This document shows positions 47,613-56,406 of a DNA stretch of 64,000 bases, piece by piece. The notes under the pieces are model-generated. The model worked only from the letters and a program-made list of their open reading frames with translations, did no database searches and had not been told where the DNA came from. The stretch is from Variovorax sp. PAMC26660 (GTDB lineage: Bacteria > Pseudomonadota > Gammaproteobacteria > Burkholderiales > Burkholderiaceae_C): the NCBI RefSeq assembly GCF_014302995.1, contig NZ_CP060295.1, positions 1,302,001-1,366,000 on the forward strand. The letters are read 5' to 3'. The first letter of the stretch is position 1, and each line of letters opens with the position of its first letter. A program made the translations under genes and the position numbers.

Positions 47613-49421
47613 CTAACGGGCGACAGCCACCTCGGCCATGGCCCGCAGCAGCGAGTCGGCAACGACCGGCTTGAAGAGCACGGGCACTTTCGATTCGCGC
47701 ACGCGCTGCAAACGCTCGGGTGCGGTTTCGCCGGTGATCAACAGCAACGGTATTGCGGCGCCCTGCCCCTGGCTGAGACGCAGGCCCGCATCAAGGCCGT
47801 CGGCGCCATCGGCCAGCCGGTAGTCGCACACCAGCAGTTCGAAGGGGCGGCCCTCGCGGCTCGCCTGCTGCAAGGCGGCAGCCGCACCCGCTTCGTCCGC
47901 CACGGCGTGGGCGTCGATGGCATGGGAGCGCAGCAGCCCCATCATGGCCTCGCGGATTTCGAGTTCGTCGTCGAGCAGCAGCACGCGGCCCGGCAGCGCG
48001 GGCCTGCCTTGCCACTGCCGCTCTCTCTCCAGGGCTTCGACGGCAGTCTGCGAGAGCTGCCTGACCCGCATATCGGCTTGTGCGTCGACAGCCGGCAGCA
48101 CGACACGAAAGTGCGTGCCCCGCCCCGGCCGCGAATGCATCTGCACCGGATGCCCGAGCAGGCGCGACAGGCGCTGCACGATCGACAGGCCGATGCCCAG
48201 CCCTCGCGAGCGGTCGCGGCCCGGATTGTCGATCTGATAGAACTCCTCGAAGATGCGGCTCGACTGTTCGGGTGCGATGCCGATGCCGCTGTCGCGCACC
48301 TCGATCCACACGGCATCGCCGCGGTCGCGCGCGGTCACCGTCACGCCGCCGCGCGCGGTGTACTTGAGCGCGTTGTCCATCAGGTTCGACAGCATGCGGT
48401 GCAGCAGTTGCGGATCGCTGCGCACCCACAGGCCGCTGGCGCGCACGCGCAGTTGCAGTTGCTTTTGTTCGGCACGGGCCGAGAAGGTGTGGTTGAGCGG
48501 CAGGAACAGCGCATCGAGCTGCACCGACTGCGGCGCCGGCGTGATCACGCCCGCATCAAGGCGCGAGATGTCGAGCATGGTGTCGAGCGAGGCGCCCAGC
48601 GCATTCACCGCACGCATCAGGCGCTCGGCGTTGCGGCCCTCGGGGCGGTCGCGCAGTTCGTTCTCGAGCGCGGCGCCGAACAGCGCGATGGCATGCAGCG
48701 GCTGGCGCAGGTCATGGCTGGCGGTGCCGAGGAAGCGGGTTTTTTCTTCGCTCGCGCGCTCGGTGGCGGCGATCTGCTCTCCGAGCCGTGCGGCAAGCGC
48801 CTCGTTCTCGAAGCGCAGCATGAGCGATTGGGTCAGCAGCTTGTGCTGGCCGATGCCCGCATGCAGGGTCAGCAGCAGGTAGGCCGCGCCGGCAATCGCC
48901 AGAAAGAGATGCAGGCCGTCGCCCTGCCACGCAAGCGCGGTGATCATGCCCAGCGACATGGGCATCGTGTAGCCGAACAGCGCGGCCTTCAGAGGCCACA
49001 GCGACTGCGCAGCCCGCGCGCAACTGCCAACGATGACGGCCATCAGCAGCGAGGTCATCGGCAGGTTGTCGTGCGGCACGATGAGCCAGGGCACCACCGC
49101 CGAGACCATGCTGACCAGCGTGACCAGGCGCGAGATCTTTCGCGCCCAATAGGAGCTTTCGTGCGCGGGCCGGGACGGGGTCCAGCGCGGTGTGAAGAAC
49201 ACGTAGATGTCGGCCATCAGCAGCCCGGCCATCCAGAACAGCAGGCTCGGGTCTTTGAGCTGCGAATAGATGATGCTTCCGAACACCACCACGAAGGCCA
49301 TGTGGGTCAGCGTCGAGACGCCGTAGGTGCTGTAGACCGAGGCAACGTGCTCGCGCAGCACGCGCTGGCCGAGCGAATGGTCGGCCAGCGGATCGTTCAA
49401 CGCCACGACCGCTTCGCTCAA
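47613..49421 (-). CDS. Hybrid sensor histidine kinase with C-terminal receiver
   Basis: 602 aa if started at the TTG at 49421, which overlaps the stop of the response-regulator gene (TTGA); a GTG or TTG a few codons later is possible and none has a good Shine-Dalgarno sequence. Five to six membrane helices (about 40-190), a short coiled linker, HisKA with SHDLRQPLHAIALFG (His236), and a HATPase with NLMDNALKY, DSGIGIAPE and GLGIGLSIVQRL. A receiver follows (LLLDDELEIREAMMGLL, phospho-Asp in LVCDYRLAD). The signal is unknown. Cotranscribed with the NarL-type regulator. Confidence 0.88.
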   Translation of the reverse strand: MSEAVVALNDPLADHSLGQRVLREHVASVYSTYGVSTLTHMAFVVVFGSIIYSQLKDPSLLFWMAGLLMADIYVFFTPRWTPSRPAHESSYWARKISRLVTLVSMVSAVVPWLIVPHDNLPMTSLLMAVIVGSCARAAQSLWPLKAALFGYTMPMSLGMITALAWQGDGLHLFLAIAGAAYLLLTLHAGIGQHKLLTQSLMLRFENEALAARLGEQIAATERASEEKTRFLGTASHDLRQPLHAIALFGAALENELRDRPEGRNAERLMRAVNALGASLDTMLDISRLDAGVITPAPQSVQLDALFLPLNHTFSARAEQKQLQLRVRASGLWVRSDPQLLHRMLSNLMDNALKYTARGGVTVTARDRGDAVWIEVRDSGIGIAPEQSSRIFEEFYQIDNPGRDRSRGLGIGLSIVQRLSRLLGHPVQMHSRPGRGTHFRVVLPAVDAQADMRVRQLSQTAVEALERERQWQGRPALPGRVLLLDDELEIREAMMGLLRSHAIDAHAVADEAGAAAALQQASREGRPFELLVCDYRLADGADGLDAGLRLSQGQGAAIPLLLITGETAPERLQRVRESKVPVLFKPVVADSLLRAMAEVAVAR

Positions 49422-50128
49422 TGCAGGGTGCTGATCAACTGGGCGCGCGAACGCATGCCGAACAGCAGAAGGATGGTCGAGACGTGGTTCTTCACCGTGC
49501 CCTCGCTCAGGTTGGCGAGCTGGGCGATTTCCTTGTTGGCCTTGCCTTCGAGCACCCACTGCAGCACCTGCATCTGGCGCGGCGTGAGTTCCTGCCATGC
49601 GCTGGCGTGGGCGAACTCCGCATAGCCGGAGAGCGACTTCGGCGGCGGCGCCGCCGGCAGTGGCGCCGCATCGGGATCGAGCAGGCCGCAGGCGCGGATG
49701 AAGCTCACCACTTCCTTCAGGTCGGCCGACTTGGGCAGGAAGGCTGCGGCCCCGAGAGCGAGCACGCCCTGCGCCAGCGAGCTGCTGCCGGTGCCCGAGA
49801 GCACCACGATGCGCGCAGCGGGAAAGCGCAGGCGGAACTCGGCCAGGCCGCTCAGGCCGTGCGTGTCGGGCAGCGCAAGGTCGAGCAGCACGAGGCCGAT
49901 GCACCCCTGGTGGGTTTCGTACAGGGCCAGCGCATCGGCGACGTTGCCGGCCTCGAAGACCTCGATCTGCGAACCGGCGGAAGTGGCCTGTGCCTGGACC
50001 AACGCGCAGACACCCAGGCGAAGCAGGTCGTGGTCGTCCACGACGAGGATCGCGGTCGCCGCAGGGACGGGCGCGCCGGCCTGTGCGGCCGGGGACGAAG
50101 GCGCGGGTGAAGAGTCGTAGGAAGCCAC
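49418..50128 (-). CDS. NarL/LuxR-family response regulator
   Basis: 236 aa from a GTG at 50128. N-terminal receiver with acidic pair in VVDDHDLLRLGV, phospho-Asp in LVLLDLALPD and the conserved Ser/Thr and Lys (LSGTGS, FLPKSAD). C-terminal LuxR-type helix-turn-helix: LTPRQMQVLQWVLEGKANKEIAQLANLSEGTVKNHV. Partner of the downstream hybrid kinase; its stop overlaps the kinase start. Confidence 0.93.
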   Translation of the reverse strand: MASYDSSPAPSSPAAQAGAPVPAATAILVVDDHDLLRLGVCALVQAQATSAGSQIEVFEAGNVADALALYETHQGCIGLVLLDLALPDTHGLSGLAEFRLRFPAARIVVLSGTGSSSLAQGVLALGAAAFLPKSADLKEVVSFIRACGLLDPDAAPLPAAPPPKSLSGYAEFAHASAWQELTPRQMQVLQWVLEGKANKEIAQLANLSEGTVKNHVSTILLLFGMRSRAQLISTLH

Positions 50129-50307
50129 GCGTTTGATCTTAGCGGCGCCACGGGCGCGCGACAGTGCCCTAAGTCATGGCGGCACAGAGCCGGTGTCACC
50201 TTTTGGTATTCCCTGATGGCGCTTGCCACGGGGCTCGCCAATGGGCACCATCGTCACCGTCGCATACATAAACAACGCCGCATCGAACGGCGCACCGGAG
50301 ACCTGTC

Positions 50308-50772
50308 ATGACGCACACCGCCGCCGCACCCCTGGCATCGAGCGACCGCAAGATCGACCGCCTGCTCGCCCACTACGAGGAGAGCCACCGCAACCCGAGC
50401 AACGAGTTGATTCACTTCGTCGCCATCCCGGCGATCATGCTGAGCATCGTCGGCCTGCTGTTCGCGATCCATCCGTGGGTGGCCTATGTGTTCGTGGCGG
50501 CCAGCCTCGTCTACTACGCGCTGCTGCGCGCGCCGGCGTTCCTGCTGACCATGCTGGTGCTGACCGCGCTGGCCCTGGTGCTGGTGCATGCGATGGGCGG
50601 GCTGGTGCTGCCGGTGTCGGCCGCCATCTTCGTGGTGGCCTGGATCTTCCAGTTCATCGGCCACAAGCTGGAAGGCAAGAAGCCGTCGTTCTTCGAGGAC
50701 ATCCAGTACCTCTGGGTCGGCCCGCTCTTCGTGCTGTCGAAACTGTTCCTGAAGCTGGGCATCCGCTGGTAG
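50308..50772 (+). CDS. Mpo1/DUF962-family membrane protein
   Basis: 154 aa. N-terminal HYEESHRNPSNELIHFVAIP (His22, His27, His36), four hydrophobic helices, and C-terminal IGHKLEGKKPSFFEDIQYLWVGP (His119). Matches the DUF962 family, whose yeast member Mpo1 is an iron-dependent dioxygenase that removes one carbon from 2-hydroxy fatty acids. The conserved histidines that would bind iron are all present. The bacterial role is inference. Confidence 0.85.
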   Translation: MTHTAAAPLASSDRKIDRLLAHYEESHRNPSNELIHFVAIPAIMLSIVGLLFAIHPWVAYVFVAASLVYYALLRAPAFLLTMLVLTALALVLVHAMGGLVLPVSAAIFVVAWIFQFIGHKLEGKKPSFFEDIQYLWVGPLFVLSKLFLKLGIRW

Positions 50773-51034
50773 TTTTTCTTCGGCCGCCCGGGCCGAAACG
50801 CGCAAATCCCGTCGACCGACGCGGCCCCCGTGCGCCGGTGTTCGCGCGCATGCACGGTACGCACCGCAGGCGCGGGTGAACCCTTAGACCTGATGGAGCG
50901 CATCACGTTTTCTGATTGGAACTCGTGGGAAGTGTCATGCACGATGCCAGCCGACAGGCCGAAGTACTCGCCATGAAGTGCGCGGCCTGTTGCACCTGCC
51001 CCGAACGGGCAGCACAAAACCAATGGAGACATCA

Positions 51035-52378
51035 ATGCCTTACAGCTTCTTCAAGCGCCGCGCCGTTGCGCTCTCGTTTTCGCTGGCCGCCTGCATGGCC
51101 GGTGCAGCGCAGGCCGGCACCGTCACCGTGGTCACGTCGTTCCCCAAGGAGCTGACGCAGGCCTACAAGGTCGCTTTCGAGAAGGCCAATCCGGGCATCA
51201 AGCTGGAGATCCTGAACAAGAGCACGGTGCAGGGCATCTCTTATGTGCGCGAGCTGCCGGTGGGCCAGCGGCCCGACATCTTCTGGGCTTCGGCACCCGA
51301 CGCCTTCGAGGTGCTGGCCGGGCAGAAGCTGCTCGAGAACGTGGCGGCGCAGGCCAACAAGGCCGTGCCCGAGAAAGTGGGCAACTACCCCATCAACAAC
51401 CCGCAGGGCCTGTACCTCGGGCAAGCACTGGCCGGCTACGGCCTGATGTGGAACACCCGCTACATGGCCGCCAACAAGCTGCCCGCGCCGGCACAGTGGA
51501 GCGACCTGATGAAGCCGGTGTACTTCGGCCACGCGGCCATGAGCGCGCCGTCGCGCTCGGGCACCACCCACCTGACCGTAGAGACCCTGCTGCAGGGCGA
51601 AGGCTGGGACAAGGGATGGAACCAGTTGCTGCAGATTTCGGGCAACAGCGCGGCCATCACCGAGCGCAGCTTCGGCGTGCCCGATGGGGTGAACAACGGG
51701 CAGTTCGGCATCGGCCTGGTGATCGACTTCTTCGGCCTGGCCGGCAAGTTCTCGGGCTTCCCGGTGGAGTTCGTCTACCCCGACGTGACGGCCGTGGTGC
51801 CGGCCAACATCGGCCTGATCAGCGGCAGCAAGAACCCCGAGGAGGCGCGCAAGTTCATTGCCTACAGCGTGTCCACCGAAGGCCAGTTGCTGCTGCTCGA
51901 TCCGAAGATTTCGCGCCTGCCGGTGCTGCCGCCTTCGGCGCTGGGCGGCAAGGTGCCGGCCTCGTACCCGAATCCGTTCGAGATCGCCAAGCGCGCCAAG
52001 GTGCACTTCGACTCCGACCTTTCGGAAGCCCGCTACAACGTGGTGTCGTCGATGTTCGACCAGACCATCACCTTCCGCCACAAGGAGCTCAAGGCCGCCA
52101 CCAAGGCGATCCACGAAGCCTCCGCAGCGCTGGCCAAGAAGCCGAACGCGCAAGGACAGGCCCTGCTGAAGCAGGCGCGCGACCTGGCCTTCACGCCGCT
52201 GGTGGGCGCATCGCTGGCGAGCGACAAGGACTTCCTGGCGCTGTTCACCGCCAACAAGAAGGACGCCGCCTCGAACAAACAGGTCACCGGCCTGGAAGAC
52301 CGCTGGAACAGCCAGGCGCGCGACCACTACGAGCGCGCCAGGGGCTTCGCCGAACAGGCGCTGGCAACCGCCCGCTGA
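51035..52378 (+). CDS. ABC transporter substrate-binding protein (Fe3+/small-solute type)
   Basis: 447 aa from the ATG at 51035 with GGAG 7 nt upstream. Signal peptide ending GAAQA-G, then a class II binding protein beginning TVTVVTSFPKELTQAYKVAFEKANPGIKLEI with PDIFWASAPDAFEVL and IGLVIDFFGLAGK, as in ferric-iron and 2-aminoethylphosphonate/putrescine-like importers. First gene of a three-gene importer. The 262 nt upstream hold no gene; a TTCGGCC/GGCCGAA palindrome lies at 50779-50797. Cargo unknown. Confidence 0.87.
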   Translation: MPYSFFKRRAVALSFSLAACMAGAAQAGTVTVVTSFPKELTQAYKVAFEKANPGIKLEILNKSTVQGISYVRELPVGQRPDIFWASAPDAFEVLAGQKLLENVAAQANKAVPEKVGNYPINNPQGLYLGQALAGYGLMWNTRYMAANKLPAPAQWSDLMKPVYFGHAAMSAPSRSGTTHLTVETLLQGEGWDKGWNQLLQISGNSAAITERSFGVPDGVNNGQFGIGLVIDFFGLAGKFSGFPVEFVYPDVTAVVPANIGLISGSKNPEEARKFIAYSVSTEGQLLLLDPKISRLPVLPPSALGGKVPASYPNPFEIAKRAKVHFDSDLSEARYNVVSSMFDQTITFRHKELKAATKAIHEASAALAKKPNAQGQALLKQARDLAFTPLVGASLASDKDFLALFTANKKDAASNKQVTGLEDRWNSQARDHYERARGFAEQALATAR

Positions 52379-52396
52379 CCGACACGGGAACCACAG

Positions 52397-54196
52397 ATGT
52401 CCACGACGACCGCCGGCACCGCGCCGGCCGCGCCAGGCAGGCGCTTTTTCTTCGGCAACGTGCGCCCCGGCGCATGGCTGGCCGGGGCCTTGGTGCTCGG
52501 CTTTCTCCTGCTGTTCCTGGTGTTGCCGGTAGGAAGGGTTTTCTACACGGCCTTCGTCGATGCCGATGGCGGCCTGACCTTCGGCCACTTCGGCGCCTTC
52601 TTCGACCAGGGGCTGATGCGCGAATCGTTCTTCAACAGCCTGTTCGTCGCCACCGCGTCGGCGCTGTTCGCTGCATTGATCGCGGTGCCGCTGGCCTACT
52701 TCACCGTGCGTTTCCAGTTTCGCGGCGCGATGCTGATCCAGACGCTGGGCGTGCTGCCGCTGATCATGCCGCCCTTCGTGGGCGCGGCGGCAATGCAGCT
52801 GATCTTCGGCCGCTCGGGCTCGCTGAACCTGCTGCTGAACGAGCACTTCGGCGTCACGCTGCCGATCATGGAAGGGCTCAACGGCGTGATCTTCGTCGAG
52901 GCCATCCACTACTTTCCGTTCATCCTGATGAACCTGACGGTGGCGCTGCGCAACATCGACGGCGCAATGGAAGAAGCGGCGTTGAACCTCGGCTGCACCG
53001 GCTGGCGCCTGTTCTGGCGCGTGATCTTTCCGCTGGCCATGCCGGGCTTCGTGGCCGGTGCCTCGCTGGTGTTCGTGAAGGTGTTCGACGACCTGGGCAC
53101 GCCGCTGGTGCTGGGCCAGACCAACATGCTGGCGCCGCAGGCCTACCTGCGCATCACCCAGGTCGGGCTCGAAGACCCGCTGGGCTACGTCATCAGCGTG
53201 ATCATGATCGTGTTCTCCATCACCGCGATGGCGCTGTCCGCGCGCATGCTGGCCGGCAAGGAATATTCGACCATCCAGAAGGGCGGCGCGAGCATCGCCA
53301 AGCGCCAGTTGTCGCCGCTGGGTTCGTTCGCAGCCTACGGCTGGATCTTCCTGGTGCTGCTGGTCGTGCTGAGCCCGCACCTGGGCGTGCTGCTGCTGTC
53401 GCTGGCCCAGGTGTGGAGCTTTTCGCCGCTGCCCGACGCCTACACGCTGGCCCACTACGAGACCGTGTTCCAGGACGCCGGCGGCATGATGAAGAACACG
53501 CTGCTGTACTGCGGCCTGGCCGCGGGGCTCGATGTGCTGCTGGGCGTGACCATCGCCTACCTGATGCTGCGCACCACGCTGCCTGCGCGCAAGTGGCTCG
53601 ACTGGATCGCCACGGCCTCGCTGGCCGTGCCGGGCATCGTGCTGGCCATCGGCTACCTGCGCCTGTTCAAGGGTGTCACGGTGCCGGGCACCGACACGCT
53701 GCTGACCAGCACCTGGATCGTGATCATGCTGGCCTACGCGGTGCGCCGCCTGCCCTATGCGCTGCGCTCCTGCGTGGCCGCCCTGCAGCAGGTGCACGTG
53801 TCGCTGGAAGAAGCAGCCGAGAGCCTGGGCGCGACCAAGATGCGCACCATCCAGCGCGTGGTGGTGCCGCTGATGGCGGGCGGCATCCTCGCGGGCTTCG
53901 TGACCAGCTTCATCACGGCGGCGGTGGAGCTGTCCGCGACGATCCTGCTGTCGTCCTCCGAGTCGCAGGCACCGATGAGCTACGGCATCTACCTGTACAT
54001 GCAGAGCGTGGCCGGCCGTGGGCCGGGCGCAGCGCTGGGCGTGCTGGCCATCGCGGTGGTGGCGCTCGGCACTTACCTGTCGCATGTGGTGGTCGAGCGC
54101 GCCGGCAGGCAGCTCACGCACCGGCCGGTCGACGAGGTACTGCCCGCACTGCCCCTCGCCGCAACACCCGCCACCGCCCCGGCGGTCAAGAACTGA
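52397..54196 (+). CDS. ABC transporter permease, fused two-domain (FbpB-like)
   Basis: 599 aa with about twelve membrane helices: two permease domains in one chain, each with the binding-protein-dependent motif (EEAALNLGCTGWRLFWRVIFPLAMPG and EEAAESLGATKMRTIQRVVVPLMAGG). This double permease is characteristic of FbpB-type iron/phosphonate importers. 18 nt after the binding protein. Confidence 0.92.
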   Translation: MSTTTAGTAPAAPGRRFFFGNVRPGAWLAGALVLGFLLLFLVLPVGRVFYTAFVDADGGLTFGHFGAFFDQGLMRESFFNSLFVATASALFAALIAVPLAYFTVRFQFRGAMLIQTLGVLPLIMPPFVGAAAMQLIFGRSGSLNLLLNEHFGVTLPIMEGLNGVIFVEAIHYFPFILMNLTVALRNIDGAMEEAALNLGCTGWRLFWRVIFPLAMPGFVAGASLVFVKVFDDLGTPLVLGQTNMLAPQAYLRITQVGLEDPLGYVISVIMIVFSITAMALSARMLAGKEYSTIQKGGASIAKRQLSPLGSFAAYGWIFLVLLVVLSPHLGVLLLSLAQVWSFSPLPDAYTLAHYETVFQDAGGMMKNTLLYCGLAAGLDVLLGVTIAYLMLRTTLPARKWLDWIATASLAVPGIVLAIGYLRLFKGVTVPGTDTLLTSTWIVIMLAYAVRRLPYALRSCVAALQQVHVSLEEAAESLGATKMRTIQRVVVPLMAGGILAGFVTSFITAAVELSATILLSSSESQAPMSYGIYLYMQSVAGRGPGAALGVLAIAVVALGTYLSHVVVERAGRQLTHRPVDEVLPALPLAATPATAPAVKN

Positions 54197-54210
54197 AAAC
54201 CAGGCCCCTC

Positions 54211-55296
54211 ATGAAAAAAGTACCTGTCCAGTGCCGCAACGTGCGGCTCGCCTACGGCACCACCGAAGTGCTGAAGGACGTCAGCATCGATGTCGAGCCC
54301 GGCGAGTTCTTCGCCCTGCTCGGGCCTTCCGGCTCGGGCAAGTCGACCCTGCTGCGCCTGATTGCCGGCTTCAACCGGCACCAGCACGGCGAGGTGCTGA
54401 TCGACGGCAAGGACGTGAGCAACAAGGCGCCGTGGGAGCGCAACGTCGGCATGGTGTTCCAGAGCTACGCGCTGTGGCCGCACATGTCGGTGTGGGACAA
54501 CGTGGCCTTCGGGCTGGTCGAGCGCAAGGCGCCCAAGGCGGTCATCAAGGAGAAGGTCTCGGCCGCGCTCGAACTGGTGGGGCTGCTGCAGTATGCGCAG
54601 CGCCGCCCGAGCCAGTTGTCGGGCGGCCAGCAGCAGCGCGTGGCGCTGGCGCGCACCATCGTCATCGAGCCGCAGGTGCTGCTGCTGGACGAGCCGCTGT
54701 CCAACCTCGACAAGACCTTGCGCGTGCAGATGCGCCAGGAGCTGCTGGCGATGCAGCGCCGGCTGGGGCTGACCACCATCTTCGTCACGCACGACCAGGA
54801 AGAGGCCATGACCACGGCCGACCGCATGGCCGTGCTCGACAAGGGCGTGGTGCAGCAGGTCGGCGCGCCGGCCACGCTGTACGACTACCCGGTGAACACC
54901 TTCGTCGCGAACTTCGTGGGCACCATGAACCTGCTGGAGGGCAAGGTGCGCTCGCGGCGCGGGGACACGTTGTCGCTGGATGTCGAAGGCGTCGGTGAGT
55001 TGCACTTTCCGCTGCCCTCGGATGCGCCGGAGGCCGACACCATCCAGGTCAGCTTCAGGCCGCACTCGCTGCGCGTGGACGTGGCCGACGCGACGCACGA
55101 CGCCCGCTACGTGTGGGTGCCGGGCACGGTGGAGGCCAGCGAGTTCCTGGGCGAGTTCACGCGTTACCGCGTGCGCGTGGGCCACCAGAACCTGGCGGTG
55201 GACCACCCGCACCAGATGGGCTTGTCGAAGTTTCCCGTTGGCGGGGCGGTGAGCCTGGGCATCGAGCCTTCGCAAGTGCGCATGTTCGGCGCCTGA
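54211..55296 (+). CDS. ABC transporter ATP-binding protein (PotA/FbpC-like)
   Basis: 361 aa from MKKVPVQCRNVRLAYG. Walker A GPSGSGKS, Q-loop VFQSYALWPHMSV, signature LSGGQQQRVALART, Walker B LLLDEPLSNLD, H-loop VTHDQEEAM. C-terminal TOBE domain (IQVSFRPHSLRVDV). Energises the upstream double permease. Confidence 0.93.
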   Translation: MKKVPVQCRNVRLAYGTTEVLKDVSIDVEPGEFFALLGPSGSGKSTLLRLIAGFNRHQHGEVLIDGKDVSNKAPWERNVGMVFQSYALWPHMSVWDNVAFGLVERKAPKAVIKEKVSAALELVGLLQYAQRRPSQLSGGQQQRVALARTIVIEPQVLLLDEPLSNLDKTLRVQMRQELLAMQRRLGLTTIFVTHDQEEAMTTADRMAVLDKGVVQQVGAPATLYDYPVNTFVANFVGTMNLLEGKVRSRRGDTLSLDVEGVGELHFPLPSDAPEADTIQVSFRPHSLRVDVADATHDARYVWVPGTVEASEFLGEFTRYRVRVGHQNLAVDHPHQMGLSKFPVGGAVSLGIEPSQVRMFGA

Positions 55297-55309
55297 CGCG
55301 CCGACGCCC

Positions 55310-56188
55310 ATGGAACTGCACCAGATCCGCGCCTTCGTGGCGGTGGCGCGCGTGGGCAACGTGACGCGGGCAGCCGACGCGCTGTGCGTCACGCAGCCCG
55401 CGGTCACCGCGCAGATCAAGGGGCTGGAGTCGAGCCTGGGCGTGGCCCTGTTCGACCGCAGCGGCGGACGCATGACGCTCACGCGCGCCGGCGACCGGCT
55501 GCTGCCCCAGGCCGAGGCGCTGCTGAGCGCCGCCAGCGAACTGAAGGGCGCCGCGCGCAACATGCAGGGCGAACTCAGCGGACGCATCGACCTGGGTCTG
55601 CCGGGCGAATCGCCGGAGTTTCTGCGCACGGGCAGCCTGTCGGTCGCGGTGCAGCGCAGCCTGCCGCTGGTGGAACTGCACACCCGCACCCATGCCGTGG
55701 GCCATCTGCTGGACCAGGTGCGCGGCGGCGGCCTTGCGGGCGCCTTCACGATCAGCGTGCATCCGCCGCGCGACCTTCAGTGGATCGCGCTGCGTTCGGT
55801 CTGCTACCGCATCGCCTTTCCACCGCGGCTGGCGGCCGAGATGCAGCGCGGCGGCTGGCGCGTGCTGGCCGGGCTGCCGTGGGTGGACGGCACGGCCGAG
55901 TCGCATGTGCACCAGATGCTGCGCGGCCTGTTCGAGCAGCAGGGCCTGACGCCGAATGTGGTGATGCGCAGCGACGACACGAGTTCGCTCGAGACCTTCG
56001 TGCGCGCCGGGAGCGCCTGTGCACTGCTGCGCGAGGAAGTGGCCGTGCCGGGCGTGGAGCGCGGCGACTGGGTGGTCTGGGGCCATGCCCGGGTGGACGC
56101 TCAGCTCTACTTCAGCAGCGCAGCGGAACGCGCCAGCGACCCGCTGGTGGTGGCGCTGGCTTCGGCGGTGCAGTCCGTCTGGGCTTGA
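55310..56188 (+). CDS. LysR-family transcriptional regulator
   Basis: 292 aa. MELHQIRAFVAVARVGNVTRAADALCVTQPAVTAQIKGLE is the DNA-binding helix-turn-helix; the effector domain begins near 90 (GRIDLGLPGESPEF). It lies 13 nt after the ATPase gene on the same strand rather than divergent, so it probably belongs to the importer operon and may regulate it. Confidence 0.9.
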   Translation: MELHQIRAFVAVARVGNVTRAADALCVTQPAVTAQIKGLESSLGVALFDRSGGRMTLTRAGDRLLPQAEALLSAASELKGAARNMQGELSGRIDLGLPGESPEFLRTGSLSVAVQRSLPLVELHTRTHAVGHLLDQVRGGGLAGAFTISVHPPRDLQWIALRSVCYRIAFPPRLAAEMQRGGWRVLAGLPWVDGTAESHVHQMLRGLFEQQGLTPNVVMRSDDTSSLETFVRAGSACALLREEVAVPGVERGDWVVWGHARVDAQLYFSSAAERASDPLVVALASAVQSVWA

Positions 56189-56351
56189 TGCGTTGACCGT
56201 GCACTACAAATATGTGACTGGATGCAAAAGCGGGTGTCGATTGCCGTCTGCCGGCAACTGAAATTGGTCACCCAGGGTCGTAGGGAGGGCACCAAGGCGC
56301 CCCCCAAGTCTGCGGCTATCGCCGCGATAGAAACTCAAGGGAACCCTTGGT

Positions 56352-56378
56352 TTAGCACTCCCTCTAACCGAGTGCTAA
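56352..56378. promoter_or_regulatory. CIRCE element (HrcA operator) in front of rpoH
   Basis: A perfect match to the CIRCE consensus: TTAGCACTC, nine bases, GAGTGCTAA. The right arm overlaps a TATA-like TAATAT (56376-56381) with a TTAGCA 18 nt upstream of it, so HrcA bound here would block RNA polymerase. It ends 28 nt before the rpoH ATG. Confidence 0.95.
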
Positions 56379-56406
56379 TATGGCCAACACTAAGGAGTTT
56401 CCCCTG

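Noticed and set aside
50779..50797. TTCGGCC-N5-GGCCGAA palindrome as a terminator of the Mpo1-like gene
   Set aside because: There is no T-tract after it on either strand; left as an unexplained palindrome.
50850..50930. Partial resemblance to a TPP riboswitch (ACCCTTAGACCTGAT) upstream of the importer
   Set aside because: The CTGAGA loop and the GCG-AGGGA part are missing or not in register, and the binding protein does not look like ThiB.
51032..55296. Very long alternative frames over the importer operon (1029 codons minus strand; 1282 codons plus strand ending in the ATPase)
   Set aside because: Both are shadow frames of the binding-protein, permease and ATPase genes; only the last part of the plus-strand frame is real (the ATPase from 54211).
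56380..56406. Upstream ATG for rpoH adding nine residues
   Set aside because: It directly abuts the CIRCE arm and has no ribosome-binding site; AAGGAG precedes the ATG at 56407 at good spacing.
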